32,599 bases of DNA from Niveispirillum sp. (lineage in GTDB: Bacteria; Pseudomonadota; Alphaproteobacteria; Azospirillales; Azospirillaceae): the NCBI RefSeq assembly GCF_017996735.1, contig NZ_JAGOGJ010000073.1:1-32599 (forward strand). The letters run 5' to 3'. Under the pieces are notes generated by a model, which was given only the letters and a program-made list of their open reading frames with translations, searched no databases and had not been told where the DNA came from. Positions 25,386-32,599 of the stretch are shown one piece after another. Every line of letters begins with the position of its first letter. Within the stretch, counting starts at the first letter, position 1. The position numbers and the translations under genes were made by a program.

Positions 25386-26684
25386 TTGCAGCATCATTTC
25401 GACCTGACCGGCATCGCCATCGTCACGTCCGTCGCCCTGCTCTGCGGGCTGGCCCTGTCACGGCTGAAACAGCCGGCCATCGTGGGCTATATCGTGGCGG
25501 GCATCGTGCTGGGGCCAGGCGGCTTCGGCCTTGTCTCTCCCTCGGAAAGCATCAGCGCCCTGGCGGAACTGGGCGTGCTGATGCTGTTGTTCCTGGTGGG
25601 CATGGAACTGTCGGTGAAGGCGTTTCAGGCGGTATGGAAGCTGGCGCTGGCCGCCGTCGCGTGTCAGATCGGCCTGTCGCTGCTGGTCACCGGTCTGGCC
25701 GGCCTGCTGCTGGGCTGGCCCTGGCCGCGCGCCATTGTCATGGGTTTCGTCATGGCCCTGTCCGGCACGGCGGTGGCCATCAAGATGCTGGACGATGTGG
25801 GGGAGTTGAAGACCGAGACGGGGCGCGTGACCGTCGGTGTGCTGATCGCACAGGATCTGGCCTTCGTGCCATTGCTGCTGATCACCAACGGCATGGGCAG
25901 CGGGGCGGGCCTGTCGGCGGGCATCCTGTTGAAGCTGGGGGCCGCCATGGCCGCACTGGGCGGGCTGGTCTGGTTCCTGTCGCGCCGCGACCGGCTGGCC
26001 GTTCCCTATGGCGACTGGTTCAAGCGCAACCATGAGGTCATTCCGCTGGCCGCGATGGCCTTCTGCTTCACCATGGCGGCGGCGACGGGCGTCATCGGCC
26101 TGTCGGCGGCGTTCGGGGCCTTTGTCGCCGGCTTCATGCTGGGCAATTCCGACGGGCGTACACTGGCCCTGCGCGCCACGCACCCGATACAGTCGGTGCT
26201 GATCGTGGTGTTTTTCCTGTCCATCGGTCTGATGATCGACCTGTCCTTCGTCTGGACACATCTGGGCGAGGTGCTGTTGCTGCTGTTCGCGGTGACGGCG
26301 GTAAAATCGGCCATCAATGTCGGCACCCTGCATCTGCTGGGTGAACCGTGGGAGCGGGCCTTTCCCGCCGGGGTGATCATGGGCAGCCTGGGCGAGTTCA
26401 GCTTTGTGCTGGCCGCCGCCGGCCTGTCCATCGGCGCCATCGACCGCGACGCGCAGCAGATGGCGGTGACCATCATCGCGCTGTCCTGGCTGTTCAGCCC
26501 CATCTGGCTGGTCAGCGCCCGGCGCTTCCACGTGCTGGCCGAAGGCGGCATCGGCAGCATGCGCGGCGCGCTTTCGCAGATTTATCGCGGTGAGATCGCC
26601 CTGCTCAACCGGGTCGCCGCGGCTTTGCTGCAGGGGGCCGCCGCGCTGGTGGACGCGGTGCGTCAGCTATGGACCCGGCGCTGA
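25386..26684 (+). CDS. CPA2 family cation:proton antiporter (Kef-type membrane domain)
   Basis: 432 residues with about 12 hydrophobic segments. It matches the Na+/H+ exchanger domain of the Kef group: LKQPAIVGYIVAGIVLGPGGFGL, LAELGVLMLLFLVGMELS, VMALSGTAVAIKMLDD and VLIAQDLAFVPLLLI (the paired acidic residues), then GLSAAFGAFVAGFMLGNS and IMGSLGEFSFVLAAAGL. It probably exchanges K+ or Na+ for protons across the inner membrane. The C-terminal TrkA-N/RCK domain of KefB/KefC is absent, so nucleotide or glutathione gating is not expected. The start is a TTG at 25386 with a weak AGGGA upstream. Its last 80 bases overlap the convergent pseudouridine synthase gene. Confidence 0.9.
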   Translation: MQHHFDLTGIAIVTSVALLCGLALSRLKQPAIVGYIVAGIVLGPGGFGLVSPSESISALAELGVLMLLFLVGMELSVKAFQAVWKLALAAVACQIGLSLLVTGLAGLLLGWPWPRAIVMGFVMALSGTAVAIKMLDDVGELKTETGRVTVGVLIAQDLAFVPLLLITNGMGSGAGLSAGILLKLGAAMAALGGLVWFLSRRDRLAVPYGDWFKRNHEVIPLAAMAFCFTMAAATGVIGLSAAFGAFVAGFMLGNSDGRTLALRATHPIQSVLIVVFFLSIGLMIDLSFVWTHLGEVLLLLFAVTAVKSAINVGTLHLLGEPWERAFPAGVIMGSLGEFSFVLAAAGLSIGAIDRDAQQMAVTIIALSWLFSPIWLVSARRFHVLAEGGIGSMRGALSQIYRGEIALLNRVAAALLQGAAALVDAVRQLWTRR

Positions 26685-27219
26685 CCTCCCGCCACTGCCC
26701 CGGTTCCAGACCCTCCAGGGTCCAGTCGCCCACGGCCCGGCGGATCAGGCGCAGGGTGGGGAACCCGACAGCCGCCGTCATGCGCCGCACCTGCCGGTTC
26801 TTGCCCTCGCGCAGCACGATTTCGATCCAGCTTGTGGGGATTGACTGCCGGAACCGGACCGGCGGATTGCGGGGCCACAGCCAGGATGGTTCCTCGATCC
26901 GCCTTACCTCCGCCGGCAGGGTCGGCCCGTCCTTCAGGGTCACGCCCTGACACAGGGCCGTCAGCGCCGCGTCGGTGGGAATGCCTTCCACCTGCACGCA
27001 ATAGGTCTTAGGCCATTTATGGCGCGGCTGGCTGATGCGGGCGATCAGGCCGCCATCATCGGTCAGCACCACCAGCCCCTCGCTGTCGCGGTCCAGCCGG
27101 CCCGCCGGATAGACACCGGGCACGTTCACGCATTCGGCCAGCGTGCGCGCGCCCGTCCCTTCGTCCGTGAACTGGCACAATAGGTCGAATGGCTTATTCA
27201 ACAGGATGATGCGGGTCAT
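26605..27219 (-). CDS. rluE: 23S rRNA pseudouridine synthase, RluE-like
   Basis: 204 residues without an S4 domain, as in RluE. The catalytic aspartate lies in PAGRLDRDSEGLVVLTDDGG (38-57); further conserved parts are KTYCVQVEG and the RluE/RsuA-type REGKNRQVRRMTAAVGFPTLRL. RluE modifies U2457 in the peptidyl-transferase region of 23S rRNA. The last 25 or so residues (DAPRPPARRPPAAKPRRPG) form a basic, Pro-rich tail lying entirely opposite the antiporter gene. The ATG at 27219 starts directly at the conserved MTRIILLNKPFDLLCQFT. The sub-family choice is by length and motif, not by search. Confidence 0.85.
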   Translation of the reverse strand: MTRIILLNKPFDLLCQFTDEGTGARTLAECVNVPGVYPAGRLDRDSEGLVVLTDDGGLIARISQPRHKWPKTYCVQVEGIPTDAALTALCQGVTLKDGPTLPAEVRRIEEPSWLWPRNPPVRFRQSIPTSWIEIVLREGKNRQVRRMTAAVGFPTLRLIRRAVGDWTLEGLEPGQWREVSAGSIADAPRPPARRPPAAKPRRPG

Positions 27220-27322
27220 CTGAATTGCATTGCGTGGCAGGAGGGTCCAGGGTCGCCCCCCGCTGTATAGGCGATGGCGGTCGCCCGGCGCATCACCAAA
27301 CCACGAATGGAAGGATCAGACC

Positions 27323-28078
27323 ATGACGCGTTTTGTGAAAGCTTCGCAGGAGCAGGGCTTTGCCCTGGACCGCCGGCAGGTCCTGGCCACCGGCATCGCT
27401 GCCGGTGTGGCGGGCATGGTCGGCGCTGTCCCCGCGATGGCGCAGGCGGCTTCGCCCTATGCACTGCCGTCCCTGCCCTATGCCCCGGCGGCGCTGGAAC
27501 CGCATATCGATGCCCAGACCATGCAGATCCACCATGGCAAGCATCATCAGGCCTATGTCACCAACCTGAACAACGCGCTGGCCGATTATGGACAGCTTCA
27601 GAAACTGTCCCTGACGGAATTGCTGGCCACGTTGCCGGAACTGCCGGAAACGGTGCGCACCGCCGTACGCAACAATGGTGGCGGCCATGCCAACCATTCC
27701 ATGTTCTGGTCCATCATGGGGCCGGGTGCCGGCGGTGCGCCCACCGGTGCCGTCGCCAAGGCCATCGATGGCAGCTTCGGCGGATTTGACGCGTTCAAGA
27801 AGGCCTTCAACGAGGCGGGCACCAAGCAGTTCGGGTCCGGCTGGGTGTTCGTGACGCTGGGTGCCGACGGCAAGCTGGTGATCCAGGCCAGGCCCAACCA
27901 GGACACGCCGCTGATGGACGGCAAACCTGTCCTTATGGGCAATGACGTCTGGGAGCATGCCTACTATCTTAAATATCAGAACCGCCGGGCAGACTATCTG
28001 GCGGCCTGGTGGAATCTGGTGAACTGGCAGGCGGTGAATGACCGGCTGGCCCGCATCACCAAGGGGGAGACGATCTGA
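27323..28078 (+). CDS. Tat-exported superoxide dismutase, Mn-type active site
   Basis: 251 residues. The first 42 form a twin-arginine signal (DRRQVLATG, hydrophobic stretch, AMAQA), so the enzyme is likely periplasmic and exported folded with its metal. The mature part is a complete Fe/Mn superoxide dismutase: metal ligands His70 (IHHGKHHQAY), His125 (HANHSMFW), Asp208 and His212 (DVWEHAYY). The outer-sphere Gln is in the Mn-type place (Gln193, PNQDTPLMDG) and Gly replaces the Fe-type Gln (GGGHANH), which points to Mn or cambialistic use. AAGGATC precedes the ATG at 27323. The HNH gene begins 16 bases after its stop. Confidence 0.95.
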   Translation: MTRFVKASQEQGFALDRRQVLATGIAAGVAGMVGAVPAMAQAASPYALPSLPYAPAALEPHIDAQTMQIHHGKHHQAYVTNLNNALADYGQLQKLSLTELLATLPELPETVRTAVRNNGGGHANHSMFWSIMGPGAGGAPTGAVAKAIDGSFGGFDAFKKAFNEAGTKQFGSGWVFVTLGADGKLVIQARPNQDTPLMDGKPVLMGNDVWEHAYYLKYQNRRADYLAAWWNLVNWQAVNDRLARITKGETI

Positions 28079-28094
28079 CCATGCGGGACCGGCC

Positions 28095-28469
28095 GTGACA
28101 CGCCTGAAGCCATTGCCCCCCGACTTGGTCCTGCCCGTGCGTTCACCGCCAGCGGACAGGGTCCTGGGTGATTGTGGCCTGTGCGGCCGGCCCCTGATTG
28201 CGGGGCCCAGCGTGGAAGAACACCACCTGTTACCCCGCAGCCAGGGTGGCAGGGAAACGGTGCCGCTGCACCGTGTCTGCCACCGGAAAATCCATGCCGA
28301 ACTGTCGGAAAAGGAACTGGCGCGCGGGTACACCACGCTGGATGCCCTGCGCGCCCATCCCGACATCGCCGCCTTTATACTGTGGGTGGCGCGCAAGCCG
28401 CCGGAATTCACCGCTGTCACCTTCCGCGCCAAGGACCATGTGAAGGCTGGCCGGAAATATCGGGACTGA
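28095..28469 (+). CDS. Small HNH-type protein
   Basis: 124 residues from a GTG at 28095; the preceding ATG at 28081 runs into a stop, so GTG is the best start. CGLCGRPL (Cys27, Cys30), EEHHLLPRSQGG (His43-44) and HRVCHRKIHA (His59, Cys62, His63, His67) form a zinc-ribbon/HNH arrangement. HNH proteins of this size may be endonucleases, or DNA-binding proteins with no known cleavage role. It is probably cotranscribed with the superoxide dismutase gene, with no obvious functional link. Confidence 0.82.
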   Translation: MTRLKPLPPDLVLPVRSPPADRVLGDCGLCGRPLIAGPSVEEHHLLPRSQGGRETVPLHRVCHRKIHAELSEKELARGYTTLDALRAHPDIAAFILWVARKPPEFTAVTFRAKDHVKAGRKYRD

Positions 28470-28575
28470 CGCCCCCGACAAATCAGTGGCAGAGATCAAT
28501 AGTTTATATTTACAACTGATTGACTTTCACAAAATCAGCACAAGCGCAGGACTATATCGACCCGAGATTAACCCC

Positions 28576-28604
28576 TTGCGCAGCGAAATGTAATATCGCA
28601 TAAT
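28576..28604 (+). promoter_or_regulatory. Possible promoter of the TonB-dependent receptor
   Basis: TTGCGC (28576-28581), 17-base spacer, CATAAT (28599-28604). The -10 lies inside the palindrome at 28596-28614. The start would be near 28611, about 75 bases before the receptor's ATG. Confidence 0.5.
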
Positions 28605-28614
28605 CATTATGCGA
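28596..28614. promoter_or_regulatory. Fur-like palindromic operator before the TonB-dependent receptor
   Basis: TCGCATAAT-C-ATTATGCGA is a perfect 9-1-9 palindrome in the most A/T-rich part of the window. Its core ATAAT-N-ATTAT equals the core of the Fur 7-1-7 site (TGATAAT-N-ATTATCA); the outer bases differ. Its position over the predicted -10 fits a repressor. Confidence 0.62.
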
Positions 28615-28686
28615 ATATACGATGGCTGACCAACGTGCCAACAGCCACGACCAAGCAAGCATAAAAGCTTCCAAGGGAGGAACTTC

Positions 28687-31002
28687 ATGTCTCACATGCA
28701 ACGCCGGGCGCACCCGGCGAAGGGAAACCTGCGCGTCCGCTCCGCGCATGGCTTGCTGCTGACTACGGGCCTGATGCTGGCCATGGCCCTTCCCGCCACC
28801 GCCCAGACCGCACCCGCCCAGAATGATGGCGGCACGCTGGAAGAAATCGTCGTGACGGCGCGGCGCCGGTCGGAGGCGCTGCAGGACACGCCCGTCGCGG
28901 TTTCCGCCTTCACCGCCGAAGCGCTGGAAGCGCGTAGCGTGGAAACCCTGGACAATATCGCCCGTTTCACACCCAACATCCGCTTCGATGGTGCCGCTGC
29001 CCTGTCGGGTGGCAATTACAACGCCACCGTCTTCATCCGTGGTATCGGCCAGAACGATTTCGCCATCTTCAGCGACCCCGGCGTCGGCTTCTATGTCGAT
29101 GGCGTTTATTATGCGCGCTCCATCGGCGGCATCATGGATGCGGTCGATCTGGCCAGTGTGGAAGTGCTGCGCGGGCCGCAAGGCACCTTGTTCGGCAAGA
29201 ACACCATCGGCGGTGCCGTCCTGATCAATACCCAGCGGCCGACCGACACGTTGTCGGGCCGGGTGGAACTGACCACCGGCCGTTTCGACCGGCTGGACGT
29301 CAAGGGGACCGTCAATGTCCCGCTGGCCGATGGCAAGGTGTTGACCCGCTTGTCGGTTTCCTCGCTCAACCGTGACGGCTATGCCAAGCGCCTGTCGGAC
29401 GGGCAGGACATGGGCGACCGTAATGCCGACAGCGCGCGGTTGCAGATATCAACGAATGTTACGGAAGATATCAATTTTCATCTGGTTGGCGATGTGACGC
29501 GCGCCCGCGAACATTCCGCCCCCAACAAGCTGCTGGCCGTGGCGCCAGCACCGGGGCTGACGGGCCAGCCCTTCCTGGTGAACTACAATAATCTGGTGGC
29601 CCCGACGCGCGGCGTGACGGCCCCCAATGGGCAGAAGACGCTGAATTCCTCCTTCATCACCGACAGCCCCTTCACCACCTGGGGCACCGGTCCCAATGTC
29701 AACGACCTGGACCTGTGGGGCCTGGCCGGCACCCTGACCTGGAACCTGGGCAATGTGGAGGCCAAGAGCATCACGGCCTATCGGGAGCTTCAGGCCACCT
29801 TCGCCCGTGATGGTGACAACACCCCCTTCACCTATCGCGAAACCTTCAACGACGATGACCAATGGCAGTTCAGCCAGGAAATTCAGTTGAGCGGCGATGC
29901 CATGGATGGGCGTTTCACCTGGATCGGCGGTGTTTATTACTTCACGGAAGAAGGCACCGACGACGCCCGTGCCGATCTGGCCATGGGCCTGTGGCCACCG
30001 CTGGGGCCGCCCATGTCGCCCGCCACCATCATCCTGAACCGCATCGACAACACCTCCTATGCCGTATTCGGCCAGGGCAATTTCAAGCTGACGGACGAAC
30101 TCTCGGTCACGGCGGGTGCCCGCTGGAACCGCGACAAGAAATGGATCTCCGTCTTCAACCGGCGCCAGCGCGATCAGGTCGTGTTCACCGATGTGCAGCG
30201 GTCGGGCAACTGGAACGCCTTCACGCCCAAGATCGGGTTGGAATACAAGGCCGGCGACGACGCCCTGCTCTATGCCTCGGCCGGCAAGGGGTTCAAGAGC
30301 GGCGGCTACAACGCCCGCCCGCTGGCCGACGAGTCGGAGGTGACGCAGTATGAGCCGGAGACCATCTGGACCTATGAAGTGGGCGCCAAGACCGGCTGGC
30401 TGGACAACCGCCTGATCGTCAACGTGGCGGGCTATCTCAGCAAGTACGACAATATCCAGCTTACCGTGAACCAGACGCCGCGCAACTTCGTGGCCAACGC
30501 CGCCAAGGGCACCATCAAGGGCGCGGAACTGGAAGTGCGGGCCAAGCCGGCCAAAGGGTTGGATTTCGATCTGGCGCTCGGTTACACGGACGCGAAATAT
30601 GACGAGGTCGGATCGGGCCTGGGCCCCACCCAGGTCCTGCCCATCACCAAGGCCGCGAAATTCGTGAAGACCCCGAAATGGACGGCCAGCACGGGCCTGC
30701 AATATACCCACGCCCTGGGTGATGGCAGCACGCTGAGCCTGCGCGGTGATCTGTCGGCCTATTCCAAGTTCTACAACGACGTGGCCAATACCGAACTGGT
30801 GGCACAGTCCGGCTATGGCATCGTCAACAGCCGCCTGACCTATACCGCACCGGACGAGAGCTGGACCCTGGCCCTGTTCGCCACCAATGTGACGGACCGG
30901 CGCTACTTCGTGTCGGGCAATGCCAGCGGCGCCTTCGGCCTGGCCGAGGTCTCCTATGGCCGTCCGCGTGAATGGGGCGTGACGCTGGGGGCGAAGTTCT
31001 GA
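28687..31002 (+). CDS. TonB-dependent outer-membrane receptor
   Basis: 771 residues. A signal peptide ends near Ala39 (ALPATAQ), a TonB box follows (EEIVVTARR, 52-60), and the plug domain covers about 65-180 (PVAVSAFTAEALEAR, FIRGIGQNDFAIFSDPGVGF, VEVLRGPQGTLFGKNTIGGA). The rest is a 22-strand beta barrel ending VTLGAKF. GGGAGGAAC before the ATG fixes the start. It imports a large or scarce substrate with energy from TonB-ExbBD. The plug type is common among receptors of unknown ligand in sphingomonads and related bacteria. The palindrome over its promoter suggests metal control, but the ligand could also be a carbohydrate or aromatic compound. Confidence 0.95.
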   Translation: MSHMQRRAHPAKGNLRVRSAHGLLLTTGLMLAMALPATAQTAPAQNDGGTLEEIVVTARRRSEALQDTPVAVSAFTAEALEARSVETLDNIARFTPNIRFDGAAALSGGNYNATVFIRGIGQNDFAIFSDPGVGFYVDGVYYARSIGGIMDAVDLASVEVLRGPQGTLFGKNTIGGAVLINTQRPTDTLSGRVELTTGRFDRLDVKGTVNVPLADGKVLTRLSVSSLNRDGYAKRLSDGQDMGDRNADSARLQISTNVTEDINFHLVGDVTRAREHSAPNKLLAVAPAPGLTGQPFLVNYNNLVAPTRGVTAPNGQKTLNSSFITDSPFTTWGTGPNVNDLDLWGLAGTLTWNLGNVEAKSITAYRELQATFARDGDNTPFTYRETFNDDDQWQFSQEIQLSGDAMDGRFTWIGGVYYFTEEGTDDARADLAMGLWPPLGPPMSPATIILNRIDNTSYAVFGQGNFKLTDELSVTAGARWNRDKKWISVFNRRQRDQVVFTDVQRSGNWNAFTPKIGLEYKAGDDALLYASAGKGFKSGGYNARPLADESEVTQYEPETIWTYEVGAKTGWLDNRLIVNVAGYLSKYDNIQLTVNQTPRNFVANAAKGTIKGAELEVRAKPAKGLDFDLALGYTDAKYDEVGSGLGPTQVLPITKAAKFVKTPKWTASTGLQYTHALGDGSTLSLRGDLSAYSKFYNDVANTELVAQSGYGIVNSRLTYTAPDESWTLALFATNVTDRRYFVSGNASGAFGLAEVSYGRPREWGVTLGAKF

Positions 31003-31034
31003 AGCGGGTTCCGATACGGCCAACCTTCTAGCGA

Positions 31035-31185
31035 CCCTCACCCTCCCAAGCCTTCCGGCTTGGGCCCCTCCCTCGCCCGCCAGGCGGGCGAGGGGCGACA
31101 TCGGGGAGAGTCCATTCTCTGCCCCTCGCCCACGAAAGTGGGAGAGAGAGGGGCCCATCGGTGTCAGCCGATGGGAGGGTGAGGG
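31035..31185. repeat. Dispersed hairpin repeat, copy C (complete)
   Basis: Terminal inverted repeats CCCTCACCCTCCC (31035-31047) and GGGAGGGTGAGGG (31173-31185) match copy B exactly. The left hairpin is perfect (CCCAAGCC 31045-31052 with GGCTTGGG 31057-31064). The central arms are GGGCGAGGGGC and GCCCCTCGCCC. The right hairpin is CCCATCGG (31054+100, i.e. 31154-31161) with CCGATGGG (31168-31175). It lies 32 bp past the receptor's stop codon. Confidence 0.88.
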
Positions 31186-31294
31186 AACAGCCAAAGGTTA
31201 TGGCCGCCGTTCCAGAGCCCCCCAGGTCAGTTTTCTTCAATACCGGATCGGGCCGGGTGGCGATAAACGGGAAAACATCCCGGAGACACCACCC

Positions 31295-31705
31295 GTGACC
31301 CGATCCTGTTTTATTATCGATCCCACGCTTCCCCTGGGCCTGATCGCCAATACGGCGGCCATCCTGTCCCTGTCGCTGGGCGCGGCCCATCCGCATCTGA
31401 TCGGCCCCGCCGTCACAAACGGGGACGGTGACCGCCACGAAGGCATCACACAGGTCGTACTACCCATCCTGGCCGCCGATGCCGACGCTCTGCACAGCCT
31501 GCGGACCAAGGCCGCCGGGCATCGGGCCGACGGTCTGATGCTGGTGGATGTGACGGAGACGGCGCAGCGGGCCAAGGCCTATCAGGACTATGCCGACCGC
31601 CTCTCGGTCATGAGAGGGGATGACATCCGCTATTTCGGCATCGGCCTGCACGGGCCGGCGGGTCTGGTCCGGTCGATGACCGGGCACCTGCCGTTGCTGA
31701 AGTGA
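31295..31705 (+). CDS. DUF2000 family protein
   Basis: 136 residues from a GTG at 31295, with CGGAGA about nine bases upstream. CFIIDPTLPLGLIANTAAILSLSLGAAHP at the start and the late YFGIGLHGPAGLVRSMTGHLPLLK fit DUF2000, a small single-domain family related in fold to peptidyl-tRNA hydrolase-type proteins, with no known reaction. In several bacteria it stands next to transporter or AraC-type regulator genes, as here. The LysE gene begins seven bases after its stop, so the two form an operon. Confidence 0.85.
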   Translation: MTRSCFIIDPTLPLGLIANTAAILSLSLGAAHPHLIGPAVTNGDGDRHEGITQVVLPILAADADALHSLRTKAAGHRADGLMLVDVTETAQRAKAYQDYADRLSVMRGDDIRYFGIGLHGPAGLVRSMTGHLPLLK

Positions 31706-31712
31706 GGCGGCG

Positions 31713-32303
31713 ATGAACAGCGCCCTGCTGCTGGCCATGGCCAGCTTTGCCCTTGTCGCCTCCATCACCCCTGGCCCCGTCAACAGCCTGGCCCTGGCCA
31801 GCGGCGTGCAGCACGGGTTCCGGCGCAGCCTGGGATTCGTCACCGGTGCTACGGTGGGCTTCACGGCCCTGCTGCTGCTGGCCGGCATCGGTATGGCGGA
31901 GGCGGTGGCGCGGCTGCCCCTGCTGGACATGATCATGCGCGTGGCCGGCACGGGCTTTCTCTTCTACCTGGCCTATCGGCTCTGGCGGGCCGATGGGGGC
32001 TTGCAGCAGGATCGGATTGGGGCACCACCGGGTCTTTGGGCGGGGGCCAGCCTGCAATGGTTGAACCCCAAGGCCTGGATCGCCGCCGTGGCCGGCATGG
32101 GGGCCTATGGCCTGCGCGATGGCGTGGCCAGTGTGCTGGTCTTCGCCGCCCTGTATTTTGTCATCTGCTACGGATCAGTGGCGCTCTGGGCCTATGCCGG
32201 GGCGCGGCTGTCACGGGCGCTGGCGAGACGCATGCGCGGATTCAACCGGGCCATGGCGATGCTACTGGCCCTGGGGGCGATCGCCATGCTGGCCGGATAC
32301 TGA
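31713..32303 (+). CDS. LysE/RhtB family amino-acid exporter
   Basis: 196 residues with five to six hydrophobic segments. The family signature is at the N-terminus: SFALVASITPGPVNSLALASGVQHGFRRSLGF, with the conserved TPGP pair. LGFVTGATVGFTALLLLAG and AGASLQWLNPKAWIAAVAGM continue the pattern. Such proteins export amino acids or related small molecules from the cytoplasm; the substrate cannot be told. GAGG lies before the ATG at 31713. Its 3' end overlaps the convergent AraC-type gene by 42 bases. Confidence 0.92.
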   Translation: MNSALLLAMASFALVASITPGPVNSLALASGVQHGFRRSLGFVTGATVGFTALLLLAGIGMAEAVARLPLLDMIMRVAGTGFLFYLAYRLWRADGGLQQDRIGAPPGLWAGASLQWLNPKAWIAAVAGMGAYGLRDGVASVLVFAALYFVICYGSVALWAYAGARLSRALARRMRGFNRAMAMLLALGAIAMLAGY

Positions 32304-32599
32304 CTGCGCATACTGGCCCGGCGTGGCGGCGACATGCGCCTTGAACACCCGCTGGAAATGCGCCTGATCGGCGAATCCGGCATCCAGCGCCACATCGACG
32401 ATGGCCTGTCCCTGCCGCAGCCCCTGTTGTCCCACCCGGATACGCTGGTTGATCAGATAGGCATGCGGGGTCAGGCCATAGCGCGCCTTGAAGGCCCGGA
32501 TCAGGTAGGAGGACGACAGTCCGACGGACGCCGCCACCTCTTCCACCTTCAGGTCACTTGTACAATGCCGGGTGATATGATCGGCGGCCCGCGCCAGCG
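32262..32599 (-). CDS. AraC family transcriptional regulator (5' part outside window)
   Basis: Only the C-terminal 112 or so residues are present; the frame stays open to the right edge. They form the double helix-turn-helix of the AraC family: KVEEVAASVGLSSSYLIRAF (first motif), KARYGLTPHAYLINQRIRVG, then VDVALDAGFADQAHFQRVFK (second motif) and VAATPGQYAQ. The N-terminal sensing domain lies beyond the window. Regulators of this type beside LysE-family exporters commonly control them, which is likely here. The gene is convergent with the exporter and shares its last 42 bases. Confidence 0.9.
   Translation of the reverse strand, partial: LARAADHITRHCTSDLKVEEVAASVGLSSSYLIRAFKARYGLTPHAYLINQRIRVGQQGLRQGQAIVDVALDAGFADQAHFQRVFKAHVAATPGQYAQSVSGQHGDRPQGQ

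Noticed and set aside
28516..28538. Inverted repeat CTGATT/AATCAG upstream of the receptor gene
   Set aside because: Only six pairs with an 11-base loop in A/T-rich DNA; likely chance, unlike the 9-1-9 palindrome nearby.
29449..31194. A 581-codon open frame on the minus strand
   Set aside because: It is opposite the TonB-dependent receptor and starts inside the dispersed repeat; only the receptor frame shows a protein family.

Overview
The window looks like chromosome from a high-GC alphaproteobacterium, plausibly Rhodospirillales/Azospirillaceae. This placement rests on gene families, not on a marker gene: APH-fold ThrB, a Tat-exported superoxide dismutase, many outer-membrane proteins, DUF1838 and ECF42, plus strong GC bias. 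No rRNA, tRNA, CRISPR array, insertion sequence, prophage or attachment site was seen. About 30 genes are supported, two of them below the size of most gene-callers' long ORFs (a 47-residue membrane protein and an entericidin-like lipoprotein). One AraC-type regulator runs off the right edge.

Layout. (1) 1-1700, minus strand: a phage-shock operon (47-aa membrane protein, pspA, pspC) behind a near-perfect sigma-54 promoter with a possible activator site about 110 bp upstream. (2) 1731-10116, minus strand: class A penicillin-binding protein, ligA, a ribbon-helix-helix protein, thrB/rnhA overlapping by four bases, tlyA and rsuA, with an entericidin-like lipoprotein on the plus strand. (3) 10139-13727: ettA (minus) with its terminator, then pncB and a PhnB-like VOC protein (plus), closed by a bidirectional terminator. 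(4) 13755-18143, minus strand: an unusual autotransporter whose passenger is a phytase-type esterase-like domain, an FkbM-like methyltransferase and an exported protein of unknown function. (5) 18326-22822: lepA, a YbdG-type mechanosensitive channel and an exported DUF1838 protein. (6) 22986-25189, plus strand: a compact ECF42 sigma-factor module. A YCII/DGPF protein and the sigma factor overlap by four bases, and a VOC protein follows; the YCII gene and the VOC gene each carry the same TGTCGG-N17-CGTCC promoter-like motif. (7) 25386-28469: CPA2 antiporter, convergent rluE-like gene, Tat-exported Mn-type superoxide dismutase and an HNH protein. (8) 28576-32599: a TonB-dependent receptor behind a 19-bp palindrome resembling a Fur box, then DUF2000 and LysE-family genes and a convergent AraC-type regulator.

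How it fits together. Much of the window concerns the cell envelope and its stress responses: PspA/PspC, peptidoglycan synthesis, a mechanosensitive channel, a proton antiporter, exported SOD, and surface proteins. The most informative non-coding signals are the sigma-54 promoter of the psp operon, the paired ECF42 promoters, the palindrome over the receptor promoter, and three copies of a roughly 150-bp intergenic repeat built from nested hairpins whose stems differ in sequence but keep pairing. All readings come from inspection of the sequence and recall of protein families; no database search was run.
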